A stretch of 64,000 bases of DNA, from assembly GCA_902362775.1 (NCBI GenBank), contig CABIXV010000001.1:574654-638653 (forward strand), given 5' to 3'. A program made the position numbers and the translations under genes. The notes beneath the pieces were generated by a model that was not told the DNA's origin, did no database searches, and saw only the letters and a program-made list of their open reading frames with translations. Shown here in pieces: positions 15,526 to 24,366 of this stretch; position 1 is the stretch's first letter; each line of letters starts with the position of its first letter. The stretch comes from Clostridiales bacterium (lineage in GTDB: Bacteria; Bacillota; Clostridia; Oscillospirales; Oscillospiraceae).

Positions 15526-17061
15526 TTGGGCGAAAAAATGTTGTCGACGGGCAAGGGGGCGCTCTTCCTCACCGCTGTAGGCGCGGTATCCCAGATACTG
15601 GGCTTCGGCTACCGTGTGGCCCTGTCTCGGGCCGTAGGGGCGGAAGTCATGGGGCTATACCAGCTTATCATGCCAGTGTATTCGGTCCTTCTCTCTCTGA
15701 CCGCCATTGGCCTGACCTCCGCCATGTCTAACCTTACCTCCCAGTATCTGGCCCTGGGCAACCGTAGGGGGCTGTCCCAGACAATGGGCACCTGCCTGCG
15801 GGCCTTTTTTCTCCTTCTGCTCCCTCTAGGCGCGCTGGTCATCTGGCTGTCCGACCCCATCTCTGTGGAGCTGTTGGGGGACGCCAGGACCCAGCTAGGT
15901 CTTATTCTGCTGGTCCCCTGTGTTGCCCTTACCGGTGTGGAAAATCTACACAAGCACTTCTTTTATGGGGCGGGGCTGGTTCGGCCGCCGGCCATCGTCG
16001 AACTAGTGGAGCAGTTCATCCGGACGGCAGCGGTGCTTGGACTGCTGCTCTTCTTTCTGCCTCAGTATCCGGAGCGGGTGGTCGGGCTTATCGTCCTGGG
16101 GATGGTGATCTGCGAGGTATTCTCCGCCTGCACCCTGTCCGTCCTGTACCGCCGTCGGTTAGGCCGCTTAGGGCTGAACGGGCCGGGGGAAACCGCCCGA
16201 ATCCGCCGGAAGCGAGTGCTCTCCATTGCCCTGCCTGTAGGGGCCAACGCCCTGCTGGGCAACCTGATGGGAGCGGCCAACGCCACTTTAATTCCCCAGA
16301 AGCTGGTAGAGGGAGGGATGGAGCGGTCGGCGGCCATCTCCGAATTCGGTGTGGTCTGTGGCATGACCATGCCCATGCTCTCCCTTCCCATTGTCTTTCT
16401 GGGCGCCCTCAATCTGGTCCTGGTCCCCCGTCTGGCTCGGGCCTGCGCCTTAAACTGGCCGGGTGAGGTGCGGCGGCTGTCCTCCCGAGCCATGGCTGCC
16501 GTCTCTGTCCTCACTCTGCCTGCCATGGCTCTGATGGTGGTGCTGGGCCCTGACCTGGGCCGGCTCATGTTCAAGCAGGATGGCGTAGGAGAGCACCTGA
16601 TCCCTCTGGCTGTTACCACCGCCATGAGCTGCTACTGCTCCGTGTTGGCCGCCGTCCTCAACGGAGTTGGCCGCCAGAAGGAGGTGGCCGCTGTTTCCCT
16701 GCTAGGTGGCGGGGTGCAGCTGGCCTGCACTCTGGTTCTGATCCCCCTGCCTGGCCTTGGAATGAAAGGCTATGTGGCCGGAGCTCTGGTATCCACCGCG
16801 CTGGAGCTTGTCCTGTGCCTGTCTCTTGTTCTACGGCACACAGGTCTGCGGCCCCAGCTCTTCCGCTGGATGACTGCCCCTGGGCTGGCCTCTCTCCTGG
16901 CCGCATTGAACACCAATCTTCTGCTCCGGTATCTAAAGGCCAGCGGGCTTCCTCCCCTTTGGGCTGGGCTGGGCAGTCTAGCCTTCGCTCTGGTCCTCTA
17001 CCTGGCCGCTCTTCATGCCCAGGGAGTCAGCCTGCGGGATACACTGCGGGTCAAGTGGTAA
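15526..17061 (+). CDS. SpoVB-like MOP-superfamily flippase
   Basis: 511 aa, about 14 transmembrane helices, of the polysaccharide/lipid II flippase group. The N-terminal GALFLTAVGAVSQILGFGYR and GLYQLIMPVYSVLLSLTAIG match the SpoVB/YtgP type. It probably flips an undecaprenyl-linked intermediate for cell wall or spore cortex. The TTG at 15526 is preferred because AGGGG is 9 nt upstream; the ATG at 15538 would be too far from it. It stands alone between two terminators. Confidence 0.85.
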   Translation: MGEKMLSTGKGALFLTAVGAVSQILGFGYRVALSRAVGAEVMGLYQLIMPVYSVLLSLTAIGLTSAMSNLTSQYLALGNRRGLSQTMGTCLRAFFLLLLPLGALVIWLSDPISVELLGDARTQLGLILLVPCVALTGVENLHKHFFYGAGLVRPPAIVELVEQFIRTAAVLGLLLFFLPQYPERVVGLIVLGMVICEVFSACTLSVLYRRRLGRLGLNGPGETARIRRKRVLSIALPVGANALLGNLMGAANATLIPQKLVEGGMERSAAISEFGVVCGMTMPMLSLPIVFLGALNLVLVPRLARACALNWPGEVRRLSSRAMAAVSVLTLPAMALMVVLGPDLGRLMFKQDGVGEHLIPLAVTTAMSCYCSVLAAVLNGVGRQKEVAAVSLLGGGVQLACTLVLIPLPGLGMKGYVAGALVSTALELVLCLSLVLRHTGLRPQLFRWMTAPGLASLLAALNTNLLLRYLKASGLPPLWAGLGSLAFALVLYLAALHAQGVSLRDTLRVKW

Positions 17062-17064
17062 ACG

Positions 17065-17100
17065 AAAAAAGGACTGCCGCAAAAAGCGGCAGTCCTTTTA
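17065..17100. terminator. Bidirectional terminator between the flippase gene and rplL
   Basis: AAAAGGACTGCCGC pairs perfectly with GCGGCAGTCCTTTT around an AAAAA loop; A and T runs on both sides serve both strands. It shows that transcription ends after rplL and does not continue into rpoB. Confidence 0.92.
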
Positions 17101-17116
17101 AATGCATGGGGACAGC

Positions 17117-17494
17117 TTACTTCAGCTCGACCTTGGCACCGGCCTCTTCCAGCTTCTTCTTCAGCTCCTCGGCCTCGTCCTTGGACACGCCCTCCTTCAG
17201 AGCCTTGGGAGCGCCCTCGACGGTAGCCTTAGCCTCGGCCAGACCCTGGCCGGTGATCTCGCGGACGGCCTTGATGACCTTGATCTTGGCAGCAGCGTCA
17301 AAGCTGGCCAGAACCACGTCAAACTCGGTCTTCTCCTCAGCGGCGGGAGCAGCAGCGCCGCCAGCAGCGGGAGCGGCCATAGCGGCGGCGGACACGCCGA
17401 ACTCCTCCTCCAGAGCCTTGACCAGCTCGGACAGCTCCAGCACGGTCAGAGCCTTGACTTCCTCGATCAGAGCAGTAATCTTCTCACTTGCCAT
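17117..17494 (-). CDS. rplL: Ribosomal protein L7/L12
   Basis: 125 aa. It has the N-terminal dimerisation region, the Ala/Gly-rich hinge ([18 protein letters not shown], about 37-54) and the C-terminal factor-binding domain ([20 protein letters not shown]). AGGAGG precedes the ATG. It is the last gene of the rplJ-rplL unit, 77 bp after rplJ. Confidence 0.97.
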   Translation of the reverse strand: MASEKITALIEEVKALTVLELSELVKALEEEFGVSAAAMAAPAAGGAAAPAAEEKTEFDVVLASFDAAAKIKVIKAVREITGQGLAEAKATVEGAPKALKEGVSKDEAEELKKKLEEAGAKVELK

Positions 17495-17571
17495 GATAAT
17501 TTACCTCCTAATTGTGTAATCAAAATCTAAATTTTTTCTCCCCACCGGGGAGCGGGGAAAGGTACGCCGAC

Positions 17572-18129
17572 TTACTCGGCGGCAGGGGCTTCCTCAGCGG
17601 GGGCAGCGGCCTCCTCGGTAGCAGGGGCGGCTTCGCCGCCCTTCTCGGCGATGGCCTTCAACACGATAGCCAGACTGGTGATAGGAGCCAGCATCATGCC
17701 CAGAGCCTGAGCCTGCAGAACATCCTTAGCGGGCAATTCGGCCAGAGCCAGGATCTCCTCCAGGGACAGCACCTTGCCATCCATGAAGCCGCCCTTGATG
17801 TTGAAGCGATCGCCCAGCTGCTTGGCGTACTTGTTGACCACACGCATGGGAGCGATTGGGTCGCCGGCGCTGGTCGCCAGGGAAGTGGTGCCGTTGAGCA
17901 CCTCATCCAGGCTTTCCAGGCCCACATTGTTCAGGGCGAACCGGGCCAGAGTATTCTTCACCACGCCATACTGCACCTCGTTCTGGCGCAGCTCGACGCG
18001 CAGAGCGGTGTCCTCGGCAACGGTGATACCCTTGTAATCCACCAGCACGCCGCTGGCGGCGCCCTTCAGCTGCTCCGTCAGAGCGGCCACAACAGCCTGC
18101 TTCTCAGAAAGGACCTTTGCGTTAGGCAT
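17572..18129 (-). CDS. rplJ: Ribosomal protein L10
   Basis: 185 aa with the L10 core ([40 protein letters not shown]) and an Ala/Glu-rich C-terminal tail. L10 anchors the L7/L12 stalk and represses its own mRNA through the leader immediately upstream. GGAGGTG lies 8 nt before the ATG. Confidence 0.97.
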   Translation of the reverse strand: MPNAKVLSEKQAVVAALTEQLKGAASGVLVDYKGITVAEDTALRVELRQNEVQYGVVKNTLARFALNNVGLESLDEVLNGTTSLATSAGDPIAPMRVVNKYAKQLGDRFNIKGGFMDGKVLSLEEILALAELPAKDVLQAQALGMMLAPITSLAIVLKAIAEKGGEAAPATEEAAAPAEEAPAAE

Positions 18130-18162
18130 TTTGGATTCACCTCCAGAAATTGTTTCCGCGCA

Positions 18163-18275
18163 ACAAAAAACCTCCGGTCAAAAGACAGGAGGACAGTACC
18201 ATCAAAAGGTATTCTTTTGAAAGCACTCTCGGCAGGACTTACTCCGGCGGGCCGGAACCTGCTGTCTTTGAACGC
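18163..18275 (-). ncRNA. L10 leader RNA with attenuator terminator
   Basis: Between the rplJ promoter and its start, the minus strand carries the conserved GACAGCAGG / CCTGCCGAG pairing of the Firmicutes L10 leader (about 18225-18268). It is followed by a CCTCC...GGAGG hairpin with TTTTTT (18165-18192) that can end transcription. This is the expected autogenous control of rplJ-rplL by L10. Confidence 0.82.
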
Positions 18276-18282
18276 GAATGAT

Positions 18283-18311
18283 ATTTTATCATCCCGGACA
18301 GGCCTTGTCAA
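18283..18311 (-). promoter_or_regulatory. rplJ-rplL promoter
   Basis: A consensus TTGACA (18306-18311), 17 bp and TAAAAT (18283-18288) on the minus strand. The -35 lies in the loop of a CCGGACAGG/CCTGTCCGG hairpin (18294-18327), which may also terminate transcripts coming from rplA. Confidence 0.85.
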
Positions 18312-18401
18312 GCAAAACCTGTCCGGGCATGACAAACAAAATTGGGGCACAGCGCAGCCGCCAGATCGAGGACCAGGTCCTCCCAGCGGTACGCGCGCGT
18401 C

Positions 18402-19094
18402 TTACATCAGCTTGGCGCCGTTGACTTTCACACCGGGACCCATGGTGGATACCACGGTGCAGCTCTTGATATACTGGCCCTTGGCGGCGGCGGGCTTGGC
18501 CTTAACAATGGCGCCCATGATGGCGTTGAAGTTCTCAGCCAGCTTCTCAGGACCAAAGGAAACCTTGCCGATGGGGCAGTGGATGATATTGGTCTTGTCC
18601 AGACGGTACTCCACCTTACCGGCCTTGATCTCGTTGACGGCCTTGGTCACGTCCATGGTGACGGTGCCGGCCTTGGGAGAGGGCATCAGGCCCTTGGGGC
18701 CCAGCACCTTACCCAGACGGCCTACCACGCCCATCATGTCGGGGGTAGCCACTACCACGTCGAAGTCGAACCAGTTTTCCTTCTGGATCTTCTCCACCAG
18801 GTCCATCTCACCTACGTAGTCAGCGCCAGCAGCCTTGGCCTCGTCCGCCTTGGCGGCCTTGGCAAAGACCAGCACGCGCTGGGTCTTGCCGGTGCCGTGG
18901 GGCAGAACGATGGCGCCGCGGACCTGCTGGTCAGCGTGGCGGGAGTCGACACCCAGTTTCACGTGGAGCTCCACGGTCTCATCGAACTTAGCGGTGGCGG
19001 TATCGACGACCAGCTTCATGGCGTCGGCGGTATCGTACAGAGCGTTGCGGTCGATCTTCTTGGCGCTCTCCTGATATTTCTTACCTCTAAACAT
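18402..19094 (-). CDS. rplA: Ribosomal protein L1
   Basis: 230 aa, standard length, with [35 protein letters not shown] and PNMMG-like loops ([20 protein letters not shown]). It forms the 23S rRNA L1 stalk. AGGAGGG precedes the ATG, 12 bp after rplK. It ends the rpmG-secE-nusG-rplK-rplA unit. Confidence 0.97.
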   Translation of the reverse strand: MFRGKKYQESAKKIDRNALYDTADAMKLVVDTATAKFDETVELHVKLGVDSRHADQQVRGAIVLPHGTGKTQRVLVFAKAAKADEAKAAGADYVGEMDLVEKIQKENWFDFDVVVATPDMMGVVGRLGKVLGPKGLMPSPKAGTVTMDVTKAVNEIKAGKVEYRLDKTNIIHCPIGKVSFGPEKLAENFNAIMGAIVKAKPAAAKGQYIKSCTVVSTMGPGVKVNGAKLM

Positions 19095-19106
19095 CTCTAA
19101 CCCTCC

Positions 19107-19532
19107 TTACTCGCCCACCAGGATGCCCATGGAACGGGCGGTGCCGGCGATCATGCTCATAGCGGCCTCGATGGAGGCGGCGTTCAGGTCGGGCATCTTG
19201 ATCTCGGCGATCTTGCGGACGTCTTCCTTGCTGATGGTGGCCACTTTGTTCTTATTGGGCACGCCGGAGGCCTTCTCCAGATTACAGGCCTTCTTGATCA
19301 GCACGGGGGCGGGAGGAGTCTTGGTGATAAAGGTAAAGGAGCGATCGGCGTATACGGTGATGATAACGGGGATGATCATACCCACGTCGTTCTTGGTTCG
19401 CTCGTTGAACTCCTTGGTAAAGGCGGCGATATTCACGCCGTGCTGGCCCAGAGCGGGGCCAACAGGGGGGGCGGGAGTCGCCTTGCCGGCGGGGATCTGA
19501 AGTTTTACATATCCAGTTACTTTCTGTGCCAC
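19107..19532 (-). CDS. rplK: Ribosomal protein L11
   Basis: 141 aa using a GTG start at 19532 (GGAGG 9 nt upstream); this gives the normal [15 protein letters not shown] N-terminus and family length. The Pro-rich [18 protein letters not shown] loop and the C-terminal rRNA-binding domain are intact. The frame is open further upstream, but that part has no L11 homology. Confidence 0.97.
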   Translation of the reverse strand: MAQKVTGYVKLQIPAGKATPAPPVGPALGQHGVNIAAFTKEFNERTKNDVGMIIPVIITVYADRSFTFITKTPPAPVLIKKACNLEKASGVPNKNKVATISKEDVRKIAEIKMPDLNAASIEAAMSMIAGTARSMGILVGE

Positions 19533-19703
19533 GAAAGAGCACCTCCATTTGAAAAATGTGGTCGTTTGGCGGAGCGGTAATCGCTCCTCCCACTTGTGCG
19601 GGCCGCTTTTGTAGGGCGCGGCGACCCTGGTGCGCCATTTATGACCCAACCTGAAGCATGCGGCGCGCCATAGCCGCCGCATCCTGCGTCCAGTCGGTCA
19701 TTG

Positions 19704-20228
19704 TCAGGAATTTGCGGGCTCCACCTGGTCCAGCTCCAGCTCCACGGGGGTCTCGCGTCCAAACATGGACACTACCACCCTAACCTTGCCGCGCTCCAGG
19801 TCAATTTCTTCCACGGTGCCCAGGAAGGACTCCAGGGCGCCCTCGGTGATCTTGACCGTGTCGCCCAGCTGATAGCTGACTACGATCTCGCGCTTCTCCA
19901 CCCCAAGGGCAGCCACGTCGTCTTCAGACAGGGGGATGGCCTTATTGCCCTCGCCCAAAAATCCGGTGACGCCGCGGATATTGCGCACCACGTGCCAGGT
20001 CTCGTCGTTCATCACCATCTTGACCAGGACATAGCCGGGAAAGACCTTCCGCTCCACGTCCTTGGGACCGTTGTCGGTAATCTCGGTAACCGTTTCCATG
20101 GGGATGCTGATCTCGTGGATCAGATCTCTCATGTTGCGGTTCTCCACATACTTCTCGATGGTGGCCTTCACCGTATTCTCATACCCGGAATAGGTGTGTA
20201 CCACATACCAGTTCGCGTTGTCAGCCAT
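19704..20228 (-). CDS. nusG: Transcription termination/antitermination factor NusG
   Basis: 174 aa. The N-terminal NGN domain (WYVVHTYSGYENTVKATIEK; VFPGYVLVKM) binds RNA polymerase and the C-terminal KOW domain (GDTVKITEGALESFLGTVEE) contacts NusE or Rho. It sits in the classical secE-nusG-rplK order with an 11-bp gap from secE. Confidence 0.97.
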   Translation of the reverse strand: MADNANWYVVHTYSGYENTVKATIEKYVENRNMRDLIHEISIPMETVTEITDNGPKDVERKVFPGYVLVKMVMNDETWHVVRNIRGVTGFLGEGNKAIPLSEDDVAALGVEKREIVVSYQLGDTVKITEGALESFLGTVEEIDLERGKVRVVVSMFGRETPVELELDQVEPANS

Positions 20229-20239
20229 AGTCCGCGCCC

Positions 20240-20536
20240 TCAGCCCAGCAGGGAAAGGATCAGGCCGATCCCCTTGTTGGCCACCAGGTCAAACAGCCAG
20301 ATAAAGATGCCAACCACGACCACACAGGCGATGACGATCAGGGTGTTGTTGACCGTCTGCTTGCGGGTGGGCCACTGGACTTTCTTCAGCTCGCTCTTCA
20401 TATCCTTGAGCCACTTGCCAATGCGGGCAAAGACGCCGGGCTTGGACTTTTTCTCGGACTTCTTGTCCTTCTTGGCCTTGTCGGCCTTGTCAGAAGCAGT
20501 CTGGGCAGTCTGCTCCAGCTTCTCGTTCTCAGCCAT
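20240..20536 (-). CDS. secE: Preprotein translocase subunit SecE
   Basis: 98 aa from the ATG at 20536 (AAGAAGGG 8 nt upstream). A long Lys/Asp/Glu-rich N-terminus is followed by the conserved amphipathic helix (WLKDMKSELKKVQWPTRKQT) and one transmembrane helix (LIVIACVVVVGIFIWLFDLV). It is part of the SecYEG channel. Confidence 0.95.
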   Translation of the reverse strand: MAENEKLEQTAQTASDKADKAKKDKKSEKKSKPGVFARIGKWLKDMKSELKKVQWPTRKQTVNNTLIVIACVVVVGIFIWLFDLVANKGIGLILSLLG

Positions 20537-20575
20537 GTTGCTACCCTTCTTTCCTTTCAGCCTGTGAGGCTCCAA

Positions 20576-20743
20576 TTACTTGGTCTCATTGTGGACGGTG
20601 TGCTTTCTGCAGAAGGGGCAGTATTTGTTCAGCTCCAGGCGGTCAGGGGTATTCTTCTTGTTCTTCATGGTGTTGTAGTTTCTCTGCTTGCACTCAGAGC
20701 ACCGCAGGGTGATCTTAATGCGCGCGCCGGCTTTGCTTGCCAT
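20576..20743 (-). CDS. rpmG: Ribosomal protein L33
   Basis: 55 aa with two zinc-binding CxxC pairs ([11 protein letters not shown] and [10 protein letters not shown]) and the N-terminal [18 protein letters not shown] lies upstream. It is the first gene of the secE-nusG operon, 39 bp before secE. Confidence 0.95.
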   Translation of the reverse strand: MASKAGARIKITLRCSECKQRNYNTMKNKKNTPDRLELNKYCPFCRKHTVHNETK

Positions 20744-21036
20744 TTGTTCGGCACCTCCTTTTGAATTTACAGGGACCGCCGCAGCGGCCCGCGTTGAGTC
20801 GGACGGGAGAAAAAGCGTTCCTAAAACAGAAAACGCCGGACCCGGCCATATTGCCAGATCCAGCGACACAAGGGCGCAATACGCCATGGTCTACGGTGGG
20901 ATCCGGCTCTGTTGCCTCCCTGTGTTCCAAGTATGGCCAAGGGGGTCGGACGTCAAACACCGTAAAAATGCGCACGACAAAAAAGCCCCTTTTCACAGGT
21001 ATGGGATACTATATCATCTTTCCCGCTATTCGTCAA
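20744..21036 (-). promoter_or_regulatory. Promoter and 260-nt structured leader of the rpmG-secE-nusG operon
   Basis: On the minus strand TTGACG (21031-21036), 17 bp and TATAGT (21008-21013) form the promoter. The long leader contains ACACAGGG pairing with CCCTTGTGT (20918-20925 with 20866-20874) around a conserved-looking ACCGTAGACCATGGCG core. This resembles a ribosomal-protein autoregulatory leader, but I could not match it to a named class. The rest of the gap up to csoR holds a GGCGGCGGG...CCCGCCGCC hairpin (about 21076-21113) that probably ends the csoR transcript. Confidence 0.55.
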
Positions 21037-21133
21037 GCTATTTTTTATTTTTTATAAGTTAAGGTAAGAAACGGGATGGGCGGCGGGCCCCTATTTGTAG
21101 GACCCGCCGCCGCAGTCTACTCAAATATTCGCT

Positions 21134-21397
21134 TCAGTCCGTCAGCTTATCCAGCAGGGCAGCCAGCTCTTCCAGCTTGGCGTCCGGGTCGCCGGAGGCG
21201 GCCGCCTCCCGGACGCAGCAGTCCATATGGGCCCTGAGCACCATCCGGTTGGCCTTTTTCAGGATGGACTGGGCGGCCATGATCTGGCTGGATACATCCA
21301 GGCAGTAGCGGTCCTCCTCCACCATCTTCAAAATGCCGTCGATCTGCCCGCGGGCGGTCTTTAGCAGCCGGTTCACCTGGGCGTGGTCTGCCTTCAC
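21134..21397 (-). CDS. csoR: CsoR copper-sensing repressor
   Basis: 87 aa, all helical. The copper triad is present at exact CsoR spacing: C32, H57 and C61 (25 and 4 residues apart). It represses the copA operon until Cu(I) binds. Its ATG overlaps the copA stop by four bases, so it is made from the same mRNA. A matching operator lies at the operon promoter. Confidence 0.93.
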   Translation of the reverse strand: MKADHAQVNRLLKTARGQIDGILKMVEEDRYCLDVSSQIMAAQSILKKANRMVLRAHMDCCVREAAASGDPDAKLEELAALLDKLTD

Positions 21398-21603
21398 TTG
21401 ACAGACACCACCTCATAGCCTGCCTCGGTGACGGCGTCGGTGAGCACCTTGTCATCCACTTCCTTAGATAGGGACAAAACGGCGGACTTATCCTCCAGAC
21501 TCATCTCTACCTTGTCCACTCCGTCAATGGCGGACAGGGCCTTCTCCACCCGTCCGGTGCAGTGGCCGCACATCATGCCCTCGATTATCATGGTCTTGTT
21601 CAT
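21394..21603 (-). CDS. copZ: Putative CopZ copper chaperone from an internal start within copA
   Basis: In frame with copA, Met786 is an ATG at 21603 preceded by AAGGAGG with a 10-nt spacer. Initiation here would give a free 69-aa HMA protein ([20 protein letters not shown]) identical to the CopA C-terminus. Free CopZ proteins of this size deliver Cu(I) to CopA and CsoR. Whether the site is used is inference from the strong Shine-Dalgarno; the linker before it ([12 protein letters not shown]) also looks like a former gene junction. Confidence 0.5.
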   Translation of the reverse strand: MNKTMIIEGMMCGHCTGRVEKALSAIDGVDKVEMSLEDKSAVLSLSKEVDDKVLTDAVTEAGYEVVSVK

Positions 21604-23958
21604 CGTTTCTGTTCCTCCTTGCTCTGTTTCCTTTATCTCCAGGGGGCAGGCTCCCTCCCGGGCGCTCCGCTCCTCTGTGGGCGGGGATTTGAATTTGCTT
21701 TTGAAAAAGCGCAGGCGCAGGGCATTTGTCACTACGCAGACCGAGCTTAGGCTCATGGCGGCAGCGGCAAACATGGGATTGAGCTGCCAATGGAGGGTGG
21801 TATAAAATACACCGGCAGCCAGAGGAATACCCAGCGAGTTATAGAAAAATGCCCAGAACAGGTTTTCTTTGATGTTTCGGATGGTGGCCCGGGACAGCTC
21901 CACCGCGGAGGCCGCGTCCAGCAGGTCAGACTTCATCAGCACGATGTCCGCGCTTTCGATGGCCACGTCAGTCCCGGCTCCGATGGCCAGTCCCACGTCC
22001 GCCCTGGCCAGGGCGGGGGCGTCGTTGATGCCGTCGCCCACCATGGCCACTTTCCTGCCCTGATCCTGGAGCTCCTTCACCTTCCGCTCCTTGTCCTGAG
22101 GCAGGACCTCGGCCATCACCTGGGTCACCCCCAGTTCCTTGCCAATGGCGTCGGCAGTGCGCCGGTTGTCGCCGGTGAGCATAACCACGTCCAGCCCCAG
22201 CGTCCGGAAAGCTGCCACGGCGGCCGCGCTGGAGGGTTTGGGGGTGTCCGCTACCGCGATAAGGCCCAGCACCCGCTCCCCGTCCGCAAAGTACAGAGGC
22301 GTCTTTCCCTGGGCGGCCAGAGTGTCCGCCTGGACCCCAAATTCGGCCAGGTCCACTCCAGCCTCCTCCATCATCGCCCGGTTTCCCCCCAGGAAGTATC
22401 GGTCTCTGATGGTTGCCCGCACCCCTCGGCCATGGACGGCCTCAAAGTTGCCCACCGAAGTGATGGGCAATTTCCTGCTCCTGCTCTCCTCTACGATGGC
22501 GGCAGCCAGGGGATGTTCCGACGGCCCCTCCAAACAGGCTGCCAAGGTCAGCAGGCCGTCCTCCTCCAGATCAGCCGCCGGCAGGATATCGGTCACCACC
22601 GGCTTTCCCTGGGTCAGGGTGCCGGTCTTGTCCAGTACCACCGTATCAATGGTGTGGAGGGTCTCCAGCGCCTCAGCGGATTTGATGAGGATGCCGTTTT
22701 CCGCTCCCTTTCCGGTCCCCACCATAATGGCCACGGGGGTGGCCAGCCCCAAGGCACAGGGGCAGGAAATGACCAGCACCGCCACGCCGGCAGTGAGAGC
22801 TTTTGTCACGTCCCCGCCGGTGACAACCAGCCAAACGACGGCGGTGACCGCGGCAATCAGCATTACCACCGGGACAAAGACGCCGGCTACCTTATCCGCC
22901 AGCTTGGCGATGGGAGCCTTGGAGGCAGAAGCCTCCTCCACCAGTCGGATCATCTGAGCCAGAGTGGTATCCTCCCCCACCCGGCTGGCCTCAAAGGTAA
23001 AGAAACCGGATTTGTTGATGGAAGCGGCGGCCACCTTATCCCCCACAGATTTGTCCACAGGGAGAGACTCCCCGGTGAGGGCAGACTCATCCACAGCGGA
23101 TTGGCCCTCTACGATCACGCCGTCCACTGGGATGGACTGGCCCGGCCGGACCACCACTCGGTCCCCCACCTGGACCTCTTCCACGGGAATCTCCACCTCC
23201 ACCCCGCCCCGAAGGACAGAGGCCGTCTTGGGCGCCAGGTCCATCAGGCGGGTGATAGCCTGGCTGGTCTTGCCCTTAGAGCGGGTCTCCAAAAATTTCC
23301 CCAGGGTAATCAGGGTCAGGATCATTCCAGCAGACTCGAAATACAGGTCCATGTGGTAGCGGGCCACCCGCTCCATATCCCCATGGCCCAGTCCATAGCC
23401 CATCTGGTAAATGGCGAACACGCCATAGATAACCGCGGCGATGGAGCCCACGGCGATCAGGGAGTCCATGTTGGGTGCCCGATGCCAGAGCGTTTTAAAG
23501 CCCACCTTGTAATACTTATCGTTGAGATACATGATAGGCAGAGTAAGGAGCAGCTGGGTCAGCCCGAAGGCTACGGCGTTCTCATGTCCCAGCAGGAAGG
23601 CAGGCAGGGGAGCGCCCATCATGTGGCCCATTGAGATATAGAATAGGGGAATGAGAAAGACGAAGGACCAGATCAGCCGACGCTTCATAGAGGCCAGCTC
23701 CCGCTCCATGGTGTCATCTTTTTGCGGGGCAGCCGCCTTTCCTTTTTCCTGGGGCAGGGAGGCGCCATAGCCAGAGGCGGTGACCGCCTGAATGATATCC
23801 TGTGCCGTGACGACACCTTCGTCGTACTCCGCTACCATGGAGTTGGTCATCAGACTGACCGCGGCACTTCTGACGCCCTCCATCTTGCTGACCGCCTTCT
23901 CCACATGGGCGGAGCAGGCGGAACAGGTCATGCCTGTGATATTGAATTTTTGCTTCAT
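21394..23958 (-). CDS. copA: Copper-exporting P1B-type ATPase with C-terminal metallochaperone domain
   Basis: 854 aa from the ATG at 23958 (GAGGTG upstream). N-terminal HMA domain with C12xxC15; TGES at 295-298; the Cu(I) signature C399-P-C401; phosphorylated D443 in DKTGT; SEHPLA; and [12 protein letters not shown]. The last ~69 residues form a second HMA domain with GMMCGHC, a copper chaperone placed at the C-terminus. An internal ribosome binding site and ATG precede it (see copZ). The frame is open another ~74 codons upstream inside the leader, but that peptide is Arg/Pro-rich and unlike a CopA, so it is excluded. It exports Cu(I) across the membrane. Confidence 0.95.
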   Translation of the reverse strand: MKQKFNITGMTCSACSAHVEKAVSKMEGVRSAAVSLMTNSMVAEYDEGVVTAQDIIQAVTASGYGASLPQEKGKAAAPQKDDTMERELASMKRRLIWSFVFLIPLFYISMGHMMGAPLPAFLLGHENAVAFGLTQLLLTLPIMYLNDKYYKVGFKTLWHRAPNMDSLIAVGSIAAVIYGVFAIYQMGYGLGHGDMERVARYHMDLYFESAGMILTLITLGKFLETRSKGKTSQAITRLMDLAPKTASVLRGGVEVEIPVEEVQVGDRVVVRPGQSIPVDGVIVEGQSAVDESALTGESLPVDKSVGDKVAAASINKSGFFTFEASRVGEDTTLAQMIRLVEEASASKAPIAKLADKVAGVFVPVVMLIAAVTAVVWLVVTGGDVTKALTAGVAVLVISCPCALGLATPVAIMVGTGKGAENGILIKSAEALETLHTIDTVVLDKTGTLTQGKPVVTDILPAADLEEDGLLTLAACLEGPSEHPLAAAIVEESRSRKLPITSVGNFEAVHGRGVRATIRDRYFLGGNRAMMEEAGVDLAEFGVQADTLAAQGKTPLYFADGERVLGLIAVADTPKPSSAAAVAAFRTLGLDVVMLTGDNRRTADAIGKELGVTQVMAEVLPQDKERKVKELQDQGRKVAMVGDGINDAPALARADVGLAIGAGTDVAIESADIVLMKSDLLDAASAVELSRATIRNIKENLFWAFFYNSLGIPLAAGVFYTTLHWQLNPMFAAAAMSLSSVCVVTNALRLRFFKSKFKSPPTEERSAREGACPLEIKETEQGGTETMNKTMIIEGMMCGHCTGRVEKALSAIDGVDKVEMSLEDKSAVLSLSKEVDDKVLTDAVTEAGYEVVSVK

Positions 23959-24233
23959 CGTATCACCTCGTTGCGCTGTCCCCCTCCGCCCATATGGGGT
24001 GCGCCGCGCTCCACACTGCGGAGGCGGCACAAATTCGGAGCGGAGGATTTTCGGGGGCGGCTCTGCTGCCTTAGAGATTACAGTGCGCGTGCCACCATTC
24101 AAATAGAACGGTCTGAATGGGAAACGGAGCAGGCGCTGCCTGTTTGATTGAATTCCTGCTTCCTGTCCTCGCTCCACCATATCCTCCAGCTTTGCCGCTC
24201 AAAGATATCGCTTTCCAAGGTATCGCCGGCTTA

Positions 24234-24291
24234 TTTATACCCCCCCTGGGTGGGGTGTATATATCATACCCTGACATCTCAGCTTTGTCAA
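24234..24291 (-). promoter_or_regulatory. copA promoter with CsoR operator
   Basis: On the minus strand TTGACA (24286-24291), 17 bp and TATGAT (24263-24268). Overlapping the start point is a GC-tract palindrome, ATACCCCCCCTGGG then TGGGGTGTAT (24237-24260), the classic CsoR operator form. The ~300-nt stretch from here to the copA ATG is a long leader with no other gene seen. Confidence 0.85.
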
Positions 24292-24326
24292 GAGGATAGT
24301 ATGGGCGTTTTTCCGGATCTTATCAA

Positions 24327-24360
24327 AAGAGCCGCACGGCTGTACACCGCGCGGCTCCTT
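24327..24360 (-). terminator. Terminator of the Enzyme I operon
   Basis: On the minus strand GAGCCGC pairs with GCGGCTC around a GC-rich inner hairpin and is followed by TTTTGAT, just after the Enzyme I stop codon. Confidence 0.75.
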
Positions 24361-24366
24361 AGTCTG

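Noticed and set aside
23959..24180. N-terminal extension of CopA by about 74 residues
   Set aside because: Arg/Pro-rich sequence unlike any CopA, while the ATG at 23958 has its own GAGGTG and gives the standard HMA start. Kept only as a question about the leader.
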